The notes: generated by a model not told the origin, from the sequence alone. A DNA stretch of 64,000 nucleotides from Mermis nigrescens (GCA_036768485.1 JAVLUZ010000625.1:124001-188000); one strand, 5' to 3'; positions 1 to 12,252 are shown, counted from the stretch's first letter. Program-made: numbers and translations.

Positions 1-1478
1 CTCTGCGACGGTCAAAGCTCTCTAAGAACACGTATTCTTCAAGCCATCCAAGATTTTGAGCCGCTAATTTCAAGCCATTACTACTTTACTGACAGCTTCC
101 GTACTATTCATTAACACTAACTACAAATCGAATCTTGAAAATGGATATTTTATTTAAAGCAAAAACGTAATAACTACGCTCAAATCGTACGTTAAGATAG
201 GCGCAGTTGATGGTAAAAGCGACATGAGCTGCTTGCGTATAAATGCAACGTAAACGAAGAAAGATACAGACAAAAGTACTACTTAAAACGAAGCAAAGTG
301 ACCTGAGGACCATTGCATGTACAAACGAGAACAAAAATGCACATGTACAACATATGCAAATCGCCAGAATCAAAGCGCGTTAACTCACCAAACCTAGGCA
401 ATACTCCATTTCGGCCCATCTCCATACATGGGCAGCGACCAAATTTTAAGGCGGGGTCTGGGTGGAGTAAAATGGCAAAAATCCAAAAAAACACGCCAAA
501 AATTAAATTCTATGGGTCATCAATTTTTTTGGGGTCTGCTGGATTATGTGGTCTAAAAACCTCATCTTCTAAACCCTCACACGCCTACGTGTGCCCGTCC
601 TAGCTACAAGTTGAATAGGGCTATGTTTTTCTATAGTAAAACCGAATATCCCATCTTTTGACCAGGACAACGACTTTTTTAAGCAGATCAACAACTTTTT
701 GGACCAGGAAAATACGTTTTGCGACCTTGAAACTTGGACGTTGACTTTCAAGGCCAGGCGACTACTTATTAAAGTTTGAAAATTACTTTTTGGACCAGGA
801 CAACCATTTTTTGAAAGTGGACAACAAACAGTTCTCGTAACGAAATGTAAACAATAAACAGTTCTTAAGCTTTGGTTAGACTTTAGTCGCCCGTTTTGGC
901 ACAGCAATGTGAAACATACGACGACATCCTGAGTTTATTAAATAGCAATTAAATCCTGGACAAAACTTAAGGACTGTTTAATGTTTATATTTCGTGGCGA
1001 GAACTGACATGCACGTAGGGAGTGAGGCATTTTTGTGCTTGCAACACATTTTCTGCATCATTTTTGAGGGCCAAATTTTTAATCGTGTCAAAATGATCCT
1101 AAATCAAATTTTTATGACCAAATTGATAATTTCCATAATTTTTATTGCTTGAAGTCATGCTACACAACGCGTTTTATACGGGCTTTTCCTACCAGTTTCA
1201 CCATTCGACTAGCAAAAAAGCGTGAAGACTAAATTTAGCGACCTCAATTTCTTCATGGACATGAACAATCCTTTTCTAGGCTACCTTTCAATGCTTAAAA
1301 ACCAAAACGACCGGTTTTTTTATCAGAAATATGACTTCAAAATTGGCTAACCAATTTTAAACCATAAAATAGTTTTTCAAAGCAGGTCAGCCAGTTTTTG
1401 GACCAAGAGAGGGACAAAATCCGAAATTTATGCTACAATACTCGTTTTCATCAGGAAATTAGGTCGAATTGCTGTAAG
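1..1478. other. 3' flank of the gene, no gene recognised
   Basis: AT-rich. Repeated phrases TTTTTGGACCAGGACAAC (about 655-810) with relatives at 1320-1410 and 2180 suggest a decayed element. CACACGCCTACGTGTGCCC at 578 is a short palindrome-like end. Confidence 0.6.
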
Positions 1479-2158
1479 CAGGCCCGTATCCAGAAGAGAT
1501 AGGGAAGGAAGTGCCCCCCGAAACGGAATTTGAGAATGATTTTTTTCTGAAATCCTTCCCCTATGCTTTTTTAGCCAAAAATCACAAAAAAATTTTCGCC
1601 GATTTTCAGAATTATAATTTAGTTTATGTAGTCCTAAGCGCGCGGTTTAAACACTCCATTTTTAATCTTTATACAACCTAAAGCGCATTCCGCACCTGAA
1701 TCTTCTGTTTTACACAGTTTTATGCAGAAAATGAGATTTGTTCAAGATAGTTTCCATTGGATTCTGACCGTATTTAAGGCATCTGGGTAGCAAAATTTAC
1801 AACGTATACAGCGCATGTGGTCGTAAAACATGTTTTTTATCCATCCTTTGGCCCCCTTATGTTTTTGAAAAATTTTGGTCGTGTCCCACCGAGACAAAAA
1901 ACATGGATACGGGCATAGGTGGGCGGCACCAAAGTTCTGAGGGGTGCAAGATTTTTTCAGAGGTCAAAAAATGGCCTTAAAAATGGTGGTATGTCGAAAA
2001 AACAATTTTCAAGGTTTATCATCGAACACTATATGTACATTGGCATCAAAAATTGCGAAAAAAACAAAAAAATTTCAAAAATTGAATTCTGGGGGTATTT
2101 TGGTTTCTGGGGGTGCATACCCCCAAATCCCCCACGCCCAGGTATGGATACGGGCCTC
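1479..2158. mobile_element. hAT-type element, family F (TIR CAGGCCCGTATCCAG)
   Basis: Starts CAGGCCCGTATCCAG; its right end GATACGGGCCTC was split by the family B insertion at 1914-2146. Flanks GCTGTAAG / ACTGTAAG (7 of 8). Confidence 0.85.
1914..2146. mobile_element. hAT-type MITE, family B (CATAGGTGGGCGGCACC)
   Basis: Starts CATAGGTGGGCGGCACC, ends ACGCCCAGGTATG. Identical 8-bp duplication GATACGGG. It is inserted in the terminal repeat of a family F element. Characteristic interior: GGTGGTATG, CATCGA(G)CACTAT, TTGGCATCAAAAA, GGGGGTGCATACCCCC. Confidence 0.9.
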
Positions 2159-2757
2159 ACTGTAAGCACATATGCTAGACAACCACTTTTTGAACCCAAG
2201 GACAATCAAACTTTTTCATTGGAAAGTTTGACGAATTGAATCACTGAACTCTGCCCAGGTATGAAATTGGCATAAAATGAAAAACTACTCAAAAAATGCG
2301 AATTGAAATAGCAACGTACAGTAATAAGAGCAAACAAAGGAGCGTATAAAAATACATAAAAAGCTTACATACAGTGCGAAATCGAGTAAATAAGAGAGAA
2401 ATAATTTTGTAGAGAAATAGAACGGAGAAACGGTAATTATTTTCTCCAATTTTTCCTTAGCCTGCTAAACGATTATTCGAAACTTGAAGCATTTTACCTT
2501 TTTTAAAATTGTCACTGATAAAATACTGAATTTTAGGGCTGAAAACAAGTTCCTGTAGAGTATACATAAAATACATTTGGAATTGTTTTAAATATGTACC
2601 ATTTTTACGAAAGTACGGGTATATACGTATGTACGTGCTGATCCATATTTCAATTCTACAAAAAATACAAAATCTACTTGCACTTCGCCAATTCAAACAA
2701 CCGCATATAATGTTAAAACCATACATGATCTTAGGGGGTTTGGGAGGGGTTTCAATC

Positions 2758-3192
2758 AGTTTTTTTGTACAAGGTCCGTTTATACATGTACAAAGATGGT
2801 CCCTAAAAGTCCTTGTAAATTTTGTACACACAAATTTTTGGGTACTATAATATGGTACAGTAGCGGTTTTAGTGTGGCAAAAACAGTTGTTCGACCTTTG
2901 GTAGTATATTTTAGCTAATTTCTGGGTTTCTGAGGGCAAAAATCGCTAATAATCGTCCCAAATTGCCGAAAAATTTGACATTTTCCCTTACAAAATGCAA
3001 TTTCTGACATTACAGAGATAAATAGAACACACAATTACTCATTTCGGCACGAAGCGCCGAAAATTTTTGCGAATTTCAAACCTTTTTTGCAGTTTTTATG
3101 TTCCCAAAAAATCTTTGTACATATACAAAAAGAGTCCCCAAAAGTCTTTGTACATCGGGAAAAATCTTTGCCGAATACAAAAAAAAACAATA
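2758..3192. mobile_element. hAT-type MITE, family D (TIR CAGTGTTTTTTGTA)
   Basis: AGTTTTTTTGTACAAGG...GAATACAAAAAAAAACAATA with identical 8-bp flanks TTTCAATC. Interior carries GTACATGTACAAAGA at both ends and a hairpin pair. Confidence 0.88.
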
Positions 3193-3524
3193 TTTCAATC
3201 ACCAGAAATGTTTTCACTTCACAGAATTCATGATTTGCCAAAATAATAAAAAAAACGAAACAGCAACGAAAAAAAGATGCAAATGTTGCACGTGAAGCTA
3301 AGTCAGCTGCCGATAATTATCGATCGGAATAAAAACAAATAATAATTGCGAAAAAACATAATTTTTTAACACAAAGACTATTCAAACCACTGTTATTTGT
3401 ACGGGATAAAGATTTTCGGAGCGATCTTTGCAAATGTTTATACACAAAGCGTAGGCGGCTTTTGGCCGATTTTCGATTATACAAAACAACCGAAGTTTTT
3501 GTACAAAAAAACAGTGATCCAAAT

Positions 3525-4058
3525 CAGGCTCGTATCCAGGATTCGGGCGGGGGGGCAGGGCGGACCCAACATAAATCTGTGTAGATTTTGGAAAAATCGT
3601 CGGGATGCCCCGCAAAAACCGCATTTTTCGACGTTTTTCGACACGCACTATCCGTTAAAATCAAAAAATTCCAATTAAAAAACTTTTTCGCACAAAAAAC
3701 TAGAAAAGTGTCATTTTTGGTTGCGCTTGGGCCAAGATGATCGAAAATACTTCACATCCGGCGCAAAGCGCTGAAAATTTGGAGATTTTACGATAAAGAC
3801 CTCCATATTTCTGTGCATTACATATATTACCTTTCAAAAATTTTTTCCAGCCTAGGGGCAGCGGCACGTAGCTCGCCTTCCTATTTTGGGGGGACCAACG
3901 CTAATTTTGGAGGGGACCAAGCCCAAAAAGGCTAAAAATAGCACAAAATAACGTTTAAAAAGTCCTATTTTTCCGATTTTTCTGAATTTGGGGGGGGGGG
4001 GTTCGGACCCCCCATTCCTTCCGACCTACGTGCCTGCGCCCCCTTAAATACGACCCCG
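3525..4058. mobile_element. Family F element carrying a family A MITE
   Basis: Starts CAGGCTCGTATCCAGG, ends near TTAAATACGACCCCG. Internal block with GGCGCAAAGCGC hairpin at about 3760. Begins about 30 bases past the stop codon of the host gene. Confidence 0.75.
3860..4036. mobile_element. hAT-type MITE, family A, inside a family F element
   Basis: Left end GGCACGTAGCTCG, right end CTACGTGCCTG; the interior blocks match the other copies. It is nested near the right end of the element at 3525-4058. The target duplication is not clean. Confidence 0.75.
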
Positions 4059-4087
4059 ATTCGAACATTAAAAATTAAAAAATTCAC

Positions 4088-4365
4088 TCAAACGTCCACA
4101 GCGTGAACAATAGCCGTGGTGGTGATAGTATGGCATCGTTTATTGTTCAAAACGGTTTGCCCTTCGGGCGCCGTTGTATCGCTTTCGTGACGCGACTTTT
4201 CCGATTCGCCCGCTTTCGGAGAAACCCGTAAGTCCGACGTTTCGTTTAACGTCAAGTCGCCCGACTTATCGCTCATCGTCTTATCCGCATCGGCGTTCGT
4301 TAACGTAGTCGACAGATCGTCGGACGACGAAGCGCTGGCAAGTGCGGACGGCGTCCCGGAGGGAC
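4088..4365 (-). CDS. CACHD1: CACHD1-like terminal exon 20 and stop
   Basis: Two starting bases (GT) complete Gly with exon 19. Then PSGTPSALASASSSDDLSTT, LTNADADKTMSDKSGDLTL, ETSDLRVSPKAGESEKSRHE and a C-terminus RCHTITTTAIVHAVDV before TGA (complement of 4088-4090). It is a Ser/Thr/Asp-rich, probably disordered cytoplasmic tail. Acceptor aagtcattttag. Only about 30 bases after the stop, a transposon (3525-4058) begins, and I saw no AATAAA on this strand within about 600 bases, so the 3' UTR is probably transposon-derived or poorly defined. Confidence 0.88.
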
Positions 4366-4477
4366 CTAAAATGACTTTTTTTCAAATATATTTCAATTTT
4401 CATATATTTCCGGGCGTTTTAAAAACATGTGAGCGTTTAAGAAGGGGGTTGGGGAATTTCGGACGCCGAGAGTCATT

Positions 4478-5815
4478 TCAGCGCGAAGCGCCGGAAATTT
4501 TTGGGAATTTTGCACCTTTTTACAGTTTTTGTCTTCCCAAAAATCATAGTACATTTTGTACACACAAATTTTCGGGTACTACAGGGTGTCACGAAATGAT
4601 AGCCCCCTCCAAAAATCGAGTTTCAAGAATCATGGAAAAAATACACAAGATACCGTGTTGTAGAGTATTCAATTCTGCGTCGGATGCTTATTTCATCAAA
4701 GCGCAATGTGCACCGGTTCATTTTTTATTGATCAGAAACAAAAAATATCTCAGTATTTCGAAACTCCACGACCACGTCGTCCATTTAAAAATCCATATAG
4801 CCGTCTTCAGCTTAGTCGACCTGCCTTAAATGCATAGTCATTGAACATAACAGATTTTCAGACTAATACGCATCATTCTCTAATTCATTTAACACCATAG
4901 ACCAATTTTTCGATAGTGTTTCTGCAGAATAGCGACCGATTTCTGACTCCATTTGCAAGAGATTTTCTAATCGACTCGTCAAAACTTTACTAAGACAGAT
5001 CTTTTTTATAGCTAATTTTAAAAAGCTCTTTTTTGCAATGTGCAAATTACTTTTACTACCCAAAGCAGAATTGAATGCTCTACAAGATAGTGCTTACAGA
5101 TTTTTTCCTATCTTACCCTGAAATCAATTTTTTGAGGGGGCTATCATTTTGTGACATCCTGTATAATACGGTACAGTAGCGATTTTAGTGTGATAAAAAC
5201 ACAATTCTTCCTTTTTTGTATTGTACTTTAACTAATTTCTGGGTCTCTAAGGGCAAAAATCATTAAGAATCGTCTTAAAACGGCGCAAAGCGCCGAAAAA
5301 TTTCACATTTTTCCCTTTGAAATGCAATATCTGCCATTACAAAGATATTTTGGACAAACGATTATTCATTTCGATCCGAAATTTCTTGGGAATTTTCCAC
5401 CTTTTTACAGTTTTTGTCTTCCAAAAAATCTTTGTACATTTTGTACACACAAATTTTTGGGTACTTTAATATGGTACAGTAGCGATTTTAGTGTGGTAAA
5501 GACAGAGTTGTTCGACTGGTAGTATATTTTAGCTAATATCTGGGTCTCTAAGGGCAAAAATTACTAAGAATCGTCTTAAAACGGCGCCAAGCGCCGACAA
5601 ATTTGACAGTGTTCCTTTTGAAATGCTATTTCTGCTATTATAAAGATATATAGAACACACAATTACTCATTTTGGCGCGAAGCGCCGAAAATTTTGACGA
5701 ATTTCACACTTTTTTTGCAATTTTTGTCTTCCGAAAAATCTTTGTACATGTACAAAGACGGCCCCGAAAAGTCTTTGTACATCGGGAAAAATCTTTGCCG
5801 AGAAAAAAAACACTG
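4478..5815. mobile_element. Family D element in tandem trimer form, interrupted by a mariner MITE
   Basis: The block (A)CCTTTTTACAGTTTTTGTC occurs at about 4512, 5391 and 5697. After removing the mariner MITE the spacings are about 300 bases, so the internal half of family D is repeated three times. The right end GAAAAAAAACACTG is at 5815. The hairpin occurs in each unit (4477, 5281, 5581, 5672). Confidence 0.8.
4582..5161. mobile_element. Mariner/Tc1-like MITE, 580 bp, TA duplication
   Basis: Inverted ends CAGGGTGTCACGAAATGATA and CAGGATGTCACAAAATGATA, continuing GCCCCCTC in both. Removing it with one TA restores the family D consensus GGGTACTATAATA exactly, so the duplication is TA (4580-4581 and 5162-5163). 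No transposase frame; the short ORFs inside look decayed. Confidence 0.9.
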
Positions 5816-6656
5816 ATCTGGGCAACCCTAAATTCATGAGTTTTTCATCATCAGAAACTGGCTAAACTTTTGCACAAAAGATCGAAACAATTCAGTTGTA
5901 TCACACAGAATGCGTTACTGAGCCACATAAGAATAGCCTAAAACCTACATATATATACAAAGAAATTTTAAGGGCCATCTTCGAACAACTACAAAACGAC
6001 CTTGCACAAAAAGACGGTGGTTTGGTTAATCTTTAATTATCTTTTTTTAATCTTTTTTTGTTTAATTGTTCATACTAACTTCGCTTATCAATTTATCCAC
6101 TAAGGCAAAGACGGGTGATTCGGACATCATCCTAATTCCTCCAAATCTTATATCATTTACCCAGATTTTATTCTTTTAAAGATTCAAATTTGAATCTAAT
6201 TTCTTTTCCAAGTCATTCTTCTTTTTTTTGTAATTTTTAACCGAAAATAGGTCTTTTACCACCCGTTAAGAAATGACCGACTAGCTACATTCCCAAATTT
6301 TTGAGCCCTTGCATGCATGCATGTATATGATACCGTTCAAAGTATATTAAGAACAAGAGCTGGAGGAAGCTTGCTTAAATGAAAAAATACTTTACATAAT
6401 CGGGTGAGTCACGGTATTTTCTAGTGTTTTTCAGCCCATTTGAATTCTGTTTTTCGTGTTTATCAATCAAAATATAGGAATTTATCAAAAGTGTCGACTT
6501 TTCAGATCGTTTCTACGTCATTATTGGCGTTTTATGGCTATTTAAGTCGGAAACGTGTTGCGACGAAAAGAATTTTCAACATCTTTTCATGTTAATTTCG
6601 CCCTAAAAAATTCACTGAAGAAAATGATCGATAGCTCAAAAACAGCTGACAGTGAC
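5816..6656. other. Intron DNA, nothing recognised
   Basis: AT-rich sequence with no exon-like frame and no repeat family end that I could place. Confidence 0.6.
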
Positions 6657-6915
6657 TATACGTGGGCAGCAACCGAAATTCTGGGGAGGGGGTGCAAGAT
6701 TTTTCAAAGGTCTTAAAATGACTTAAAAATGGTGGTATGGCTGAAAGACACCATTTTTCAACCTTTCTCATCGAGCACTATCCATTGACATCAAAAAATT
6801 GCGAAAAAAAACAAAAAAACTTAGAAATTGAATTCGGGGTATTCTGGTTTGGAGGGGTGGTATTTTGTTTTCTCAGGGGGTGCATACCCTCCCAAACCCC
6901 CAACGCCCAGGTGTG
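6657..6915. mobile_element. hAT-type MITE, family B
   Basis: Left end TATACGTGGGC, right end CGCCCAGGTGTG. Identical flanks ACAGTGAC (8 of 8). Confidence 0.9.
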
Positions 6916-7420
6916 ACAGTGACTCGGATACGCAATGCGAAAATAGAAATACTATATTAATATAAAAAATATAAAAAACAGCTCAAACTCTTAGGAGGTA
7001 TGTACCCGGTTATTTTTAGGTGAAGGGGAGTGATCTTCAACTATTGGCTGAAACCGAAGAAATACGTAAAAATAGCTTAGAAACGCAAGTTTTTACCAAA
7101 AATAAGGGACTGGGAAAAAATCTCGGTCTCGGGGTTGTGGTGCGGGGAGTTGCTACCTTGGGTGGTTTAAACTACCCCACAGACATGTAAGAGCTCATAA
7201 TTTTGAATGGAGGTAGCTGATCTTTGGAAGAAGGTCAATTGATTATTTTTAAGGGGGATAAATGACCTTTTCTGACCAAAAAATACCGAAAAGCAAGTTT
7301 TTATGAAAAAATCGTGGCGGGAGGTCAAAAATTTCTGACTTCGGGGGACGATTAGCAGTTGGGCGGGAATCCTCTATCCACCTTCTACACGTGTATACGC
7401 CCCCTCCCCACTTGTTCGTC

Positions 7421-7593
7421 CAGGGCGGATTTAGGGGGGGGGGCGGCCGCCCCCCCATTGACCCAAAATTAAGGATTTTTGAGCGATTTTCAGAAATTTT
7501 CGGGTTAAATTGGCTAATTTTTCCGCCCAAGTCAGGGTTCCGCCCCCCATTAGGGGTACCGCCCCTCTTAGGAAAACCCTGGATCCGCCACTG
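7421..7593. mobile_element. hAT-type MITE (CAGTGGCGGATCCAGG)
   Basis: CAGGGCGGATTTAGG...CCTGGATCCGCCACTG, flanks TGTTCGTC / TGACCGTC (6 of 8). This terminal sequence is a common hAT end in animals. It sits under 30 bases from the exon 19 donor. Confidence 0.8.
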
Positions 7594-7619
7594 TGACCGT
7601 CCAAACATGTGATACATAC

Positions 7620-7836
7620 CATCAATGGGTCGACTTCGTCCAATGGCAACCTGATCGACGATCGTAGTGGCTTGTTCTGATTCGTCGCAATTGCCCCCGG
7701 TCATGGTGGAGTAGCCGGGGTCAGACGACTCAGTGAGCGGACCGCGGCGCCAGGGTGGCCGAGGCCGGACTATCGGCGGGCCCGTAGACGTCATGTTATC
7801 GCGCTCGAACGACGCCAATAACAGGCAAGCGCCCTG
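7620..7836 (-). CDS. CACHD1: CACHD1-like exon 19 (cytoplasmic tail with DPGYSTMT)
   Basis: Encodes GACLLLASFERDNMTSTGPP, IVRPRPPWRRGPLTESSDPG and YSTMTGGNCDESEQATTIVD, then QVAIGRSRPID. It is cytoplasmic. The proline/arginine stretch and GYSTMT are tail motifs I associate with CACHD1. The acceptor is a NAGNAG (tagcag): both AGs keep frame, giving one Gln more or fewer; the coordinate given uses the first. Donor GTATGT after one G. A hAT-like MITE (7421-7593) lies less than 30 bp downstream of the donor. Confidence 0.88.
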
Positions 7837-7933
7837 CTAAAAATTTCCCCTAACATAGATGCAGAAGGTCGGGGTCGGCACGGGAGGGGATAAAATGCCG
7901 TCAAATCCGAAAAGGTATGTATTTGATGTTTAC

Positions 7934-8182
7934 CATGGGTGGGCGGCACCAAAATTCTGGGAGGAGAAACCAAGATTTTCCAAAGATACAAAAATGGTCT
8001 AAAAAATGGTGGTATGGCGAAAAACGCGCACCATTTTTCAACGTTCCTCATCGAGCACTATCCATTGGCATCAAAAAAATTGCGAAAAAAGGAAAAACTT
8101 CAAAAATTGAATTCTAGGGGGGGGTCATTTTGGTTTCTCGGAGGGGAGGTCATACCCACCGAACCCTCCACGCCCAGGTGCG
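7934..8182. mobile_element. hAT-type MITE, family B
   Basis: CATGGGTGGGCGGCACC...GCCCAGGTGCG, flanks ATGTTTAC / GTGTTTAC (7 of 8). Lies just upstream of exon 19. Confidence 0.88.
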
Positions 8183-8837
8183 GTGTTTACAGTTATTTGC
8201 TATTCAAACGACGAAAAGGGCCAAAATAGCTTATAAAACGCTTTTTCGTGGTAATAACACATTATTACAGCATTTTTACTTCATTTTGACTGCATTATAT
8301 CGTTTTATACACTAAAAATAGACAAATCGATCAATTTTGGACGTTTTTTTTGGCTGAAAACAGATAAAAGTATATATCCAGCGGAAAGCGCCGGGAAAAT
8401 TTGAACAGTATTAGTGCTTTTGTCCTCGAAAATGGTGCAAAAAACGTACCCCCATACGTGCATGTGCCCCTTCATGATATTTAGGAAGAAGTGTGTGCAA
8501 AATGAAATAATTAGACACGAAATTTCAGCGGGTCTAGTAACCCCACTCCCAAGAATGAACAAACAGGAAATGTTTTCGCGAAAATAAGGCCAAAACGGTC
8601 AAAATCGAAAATTTGCCACAAAAGTGCTTGAAATTGATCAAAAACAGTGAATTACCGTAATGTATACGCAAATTTCAGCATTTAAGCTAGTTTTTACAGC
8701 CATTTTGACTAAAAAATTTTCTTACTGACCTCCACGACAAAAAATTTATGGCGTTAACTTTTTCGACTAACGTGCGAGGTCATCCGCACTGAATGGTCAG
8801 TCTGGAGGATCAGCAGCCGGTATGGGAATGGTCAGTC

Positions 8838-9224
8838 CAGGCCCGTATCCAGGATTCGGCCAAGGAGAGGGCGGACCCAACATAAATTGGTCTATATCTC
8901 GGAAAATTCGTCAGGATAGCTCACAAAAACTGCATTTTCCGACGTTTTTCGACGTGCTCTATTCATAAAGATAGAAAAAAATCGAACTTTTTGAGGAAAA
9001 AATTTTCACACAAAAGCTATGAAAAAAAGAAGTGTTATTTTTTGGTCGCTCTTGGGCCAAAATGATGGAAAACACTTCACATCCAGCGCGAAGCGCCGAA
9101 GATTCGAAAATTTTACGTCAAAGGCTGTCAATTTTTCCATCTTTCCGTGCATCATCTTGCCTTTCAAAATTTTTATCCGGCCAAGGGGGGCGGCCGCCCC
9201 CGCTTCCTCTTAAATACGGTCCTC
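8838..9224. mobile_element. hAT-type element, family F
   Basis: CAGGCCCGTATCCAGG...TTAAATACGGTCCTC, flanks GGTCAGTC / GGTCGGTC. Contains the hairpin CAGCGCGAAGCGCCG at about 9085. The two ORFs here are element sequence. Confidence 0.85.
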
Positions 9225-9756
9225 GGTCGGTCAGATAGTTTTTGTGCTAGCATAACCTCAAAAGCTGGCGTAAACTCTAAGATATATGCAGTGCAAAAAT
9301 ATGTTAAACAACATGTTTCTGATAATATATTCCAAATAATTTTGTAGAAAATTTTTTGAATTTTTTGATTTTAATCCAGTTTAGCCCCGATTCTGTTACC
9401 ATTGTTTCCCTAAGCATGTACACACTGCTAATGGCATTCTGTTAAGGCCTTTGCATCCAGGCACGTAGCTGTGAGGGGATGGGGGACTAGTCCCCCAAAT
9501 CACTCGTATGGTAACACTTTTTGAAGACAATTAAAATAAAATGAACTGATTTTTTCGAAATTTTTCCATTCTCCATCTCCAATATGTAGAGCTCACTGAG
9601 AAACGCTCAAAGACGCCATTATTTTTACCTACATATCTACAGGTATGTAAATGTTCACATATTTGCCTTCACAATTTTAGTCCCTCCTAATTAAGAAAGC
9701 CAGCTACATACATACGTGCCTGCTTGCATCGAAGTATTATGCAGAATAATAATCCT

Positions 9757-9880
9757 TAAATAATAATAATAATAACAACAACAATAATAATAATAATAAT
9801 AATAACAATAATAATGACAACAACAACAACAACAATAATAATAATAATAATAGTAATAATAATGATAATGATAATAATCT
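9757..9880. repeat. (AAT/AAC)n microsatellite
   Basis: AATAATAAT tracts mixed with AACAACAAC. Confidence 0.93.
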
Positions 9881-10881
9881 TCAAATGTTTCGTAACCATT
9901 AATAATTAATGGCAACTTCAATGTTCCTAAAATAAATTAATTCTCCAACACCTTTCCCCCTGGTTCTATTAATACTTTATTTTATGATATGTACGTTCTG
10001 TACAACTGGTTTGGCTCAACTAATTCGTAGTCCAACTCACGATAATATTTCGGATTTGCTCTTTTCACTTAATCAAGCCATGAACGTGAAAATTTACCTT
10101 CTTTTTCAGACAGTGACCATAATTCTATTGCTTTTGAAATCCATGGCTTAAAAGAGATAAGTAACGTGCCCTTTCATCTTAATTTTCGTAAAGCAAATTA
10201 CGAATTAATCTCTGTCCGTTTAGCCACTGTTTCTTGGCCTGATTTATTTAATCAATGTACTTTGGCGGATGATATGTATAATGCTTTTTCTGTTCTACAG
10301 ACTATTAGTTCTGACAAAAAAGTAAAAAAAAATTCTAAGAAAGCCCTTCCTAACATATTTGCAAATTATATTCAAAAAACTAAGACTATGAAAGAAATAA
10401 AAAATGTTTGAAACTAAAACTAATCGGATTATCTATTCTAGTTTCTGTAAATCTATAAGAAGAGAAACCAAAAACCTTTTTGCGAATAAAAAATTAGACG
10501 TTTCAAAATCAGGTGACAGCCGTATTCTCGTTTAAAAATTAATAAATTTTTATTTCCTTTGACATTACGTAATGGTATTGGATTAGATAACGATCGTGAA
10601 AAACTAATCATTTTAATTCTGATTTTGCATCTGTTTTCATTCATGATGATAAAACTCTTCCTCTTCTTCAGGCTCGTACATTTTCATCCTTATCAACTAT
10701 CCAGTTTGATGTAGACGCTGTTTACAGAGCCATTCGCGAATTTAGACCAAGTACCGCATTAGGCCCTGATGGCCTGTGCATTTATTTTTCAAAAAATTAG
10801 ATTATTTGCTCTCTTTCTTCTCCATGAGACATCTTCCCGAACAGGCTCAGTCCCAAAACAGTTGCGTCAAGCAAATGTAAT

Positions 10882-11052
10882 CAGGCACGTATCTCTGGGA
10901 GGAATGGGGGGTTCGGACCCCCCAAAATTCATAAAAATCGGAAAAATAGGACTTTTTAAACGTTATTTTGTGCTATTTTTGGCTATTTTGGGCTTAGTCC
11001 CCCGAAAAATTGGTGTTGGTCCCCCAAAATAGGACGGCCAGCTACGTGCCTG
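10882..11052. mobile_element. hAT-type MITE, family A (TIR CAGGCACGTA)
   Basis: Ends CAGGCACGTA...TACGTGCCTG. Flanked by AATGTAAT and AATGTAAC, an 8-bp target duplication with one mismatch. The interior is a fixed string of short blocks (GGACCAACACC, GGACTAAGCCC, CAAAAATAGCACAAAATAAC). It sits inside the LINE, whose reading frame shows the empty site, so the ends are certain. Confidence 0.9.
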
Positions 11053-11518
11053 AATGTAACTCCTGTTTTCAAAAATAAAGGCGATTCTGGTTGTGTTGAA
11101 AATTATCGGACGATTTAGTTGTGTTGCTCTTCTTATAAAATTATGGAAAAAATCGTTAATAATAAAATTCTTGAGTATTCGAATAAAAATAATTTGCTTT
11201 CTCCTCTTCAATTAGGTTTTTTGAAAGGTCGATCATGTGCAACCCAATTGCTAAAGTGTAAAAACGAATGAGCAAAATGTATCGATAAAAAATCTACAAT
11301 TAATGTAACTTTCATCGATTTTCAAAAAGCTTTTGACGCCATTTCCCATACTAAATTACTTCATAAAGTTTCTGCATATGGCTTACAAGGTTTCCTATTT
11401 AAAAGTGGCTTAAATCTTTCTTATCTTCTCGATCTCAATGCGTGGTAGTTAATAGCTCTTCTTAAGATAGCCTAAATGTCTCCAGCGGTGTCCCGCAAGC
11501 GAGCGCGATAGGGCCAAC

Positions 11519-11759
11519 CACACCTGGGCCGTGGGGGAGGGGTTTGGGGGTATGCACCCCCCAGAAATCAAAATACCCCTCCCCCAGAATTCAATTTTTG
11601 AAATTTTGTTTGTTTTTTTTCGCAAAATTGATGCCAATGGATAGTGCTCGATGAGAAACGTTGAAAAATGATGTTTTTTGGCCATACCACCATTTTTAAG
11701 GCCCTTTTTTATCTTTGAAAAATCTTGCACCCCCAGAATTTCGGTACCGCCCACCTTTG
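11519..11759. mobile_element. hAT-type MITE, family B, in the LINE (inverted)
   Basis: CACACCTGGGCC...GCCCACCTTTG, flanks GGGCCAAC / GGGCCAAT, in the LINE just after the GVPQ motif. Confidence 0.9.
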
Positions 11760-12252
11760 GGGCCAATCCTTTTTCTGTCAATAGTCGTGTACGTTTATTT
11801 GGTTATTTGGTGCTGATGTTAAATTGTATTCGTCCTCTTGCAGCGCATTACTTCAAAATGATCTTAATAAGCTTTAAATGTGGTCGCGTGAACGGCAGCT
11901 TCGGACATCTGTGGATAAATGCTCACTTCAGTACATGGGTTATAAAAATCCTTCACATCAATACATTATTGAAATTCAACGTTTACCTTCTGATTCCGAC
12001 TGTGTCCGTGACTTAGGTGTTTTAATGCCTCGAAATTTGAAATTTCAACAGCACTATCACGAACGATTAATCAAAAAAGCTTCTCAGCACTCTAGACTTC
12101 TACTGAAGTCATTCTTCCCTCTTGATCATGAAATGTTGTCTCGTGCGTTTAAGATCTATGCTCGTCCATTACTTGAATATTGCTCTACCATTTGGAGCCC
12201 TTATCGTATTCGAGATATTGATCGCATCGAAAGAGTTCAGCGCAAGTTTACG

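Noticed and set aside
7249..7619. C-terminal part of the long frame that includes exon 19
   Set aside because: After the donor at 7619 the frame runs through a hAT-type MITE and decayed intron repeats; it is not coding.
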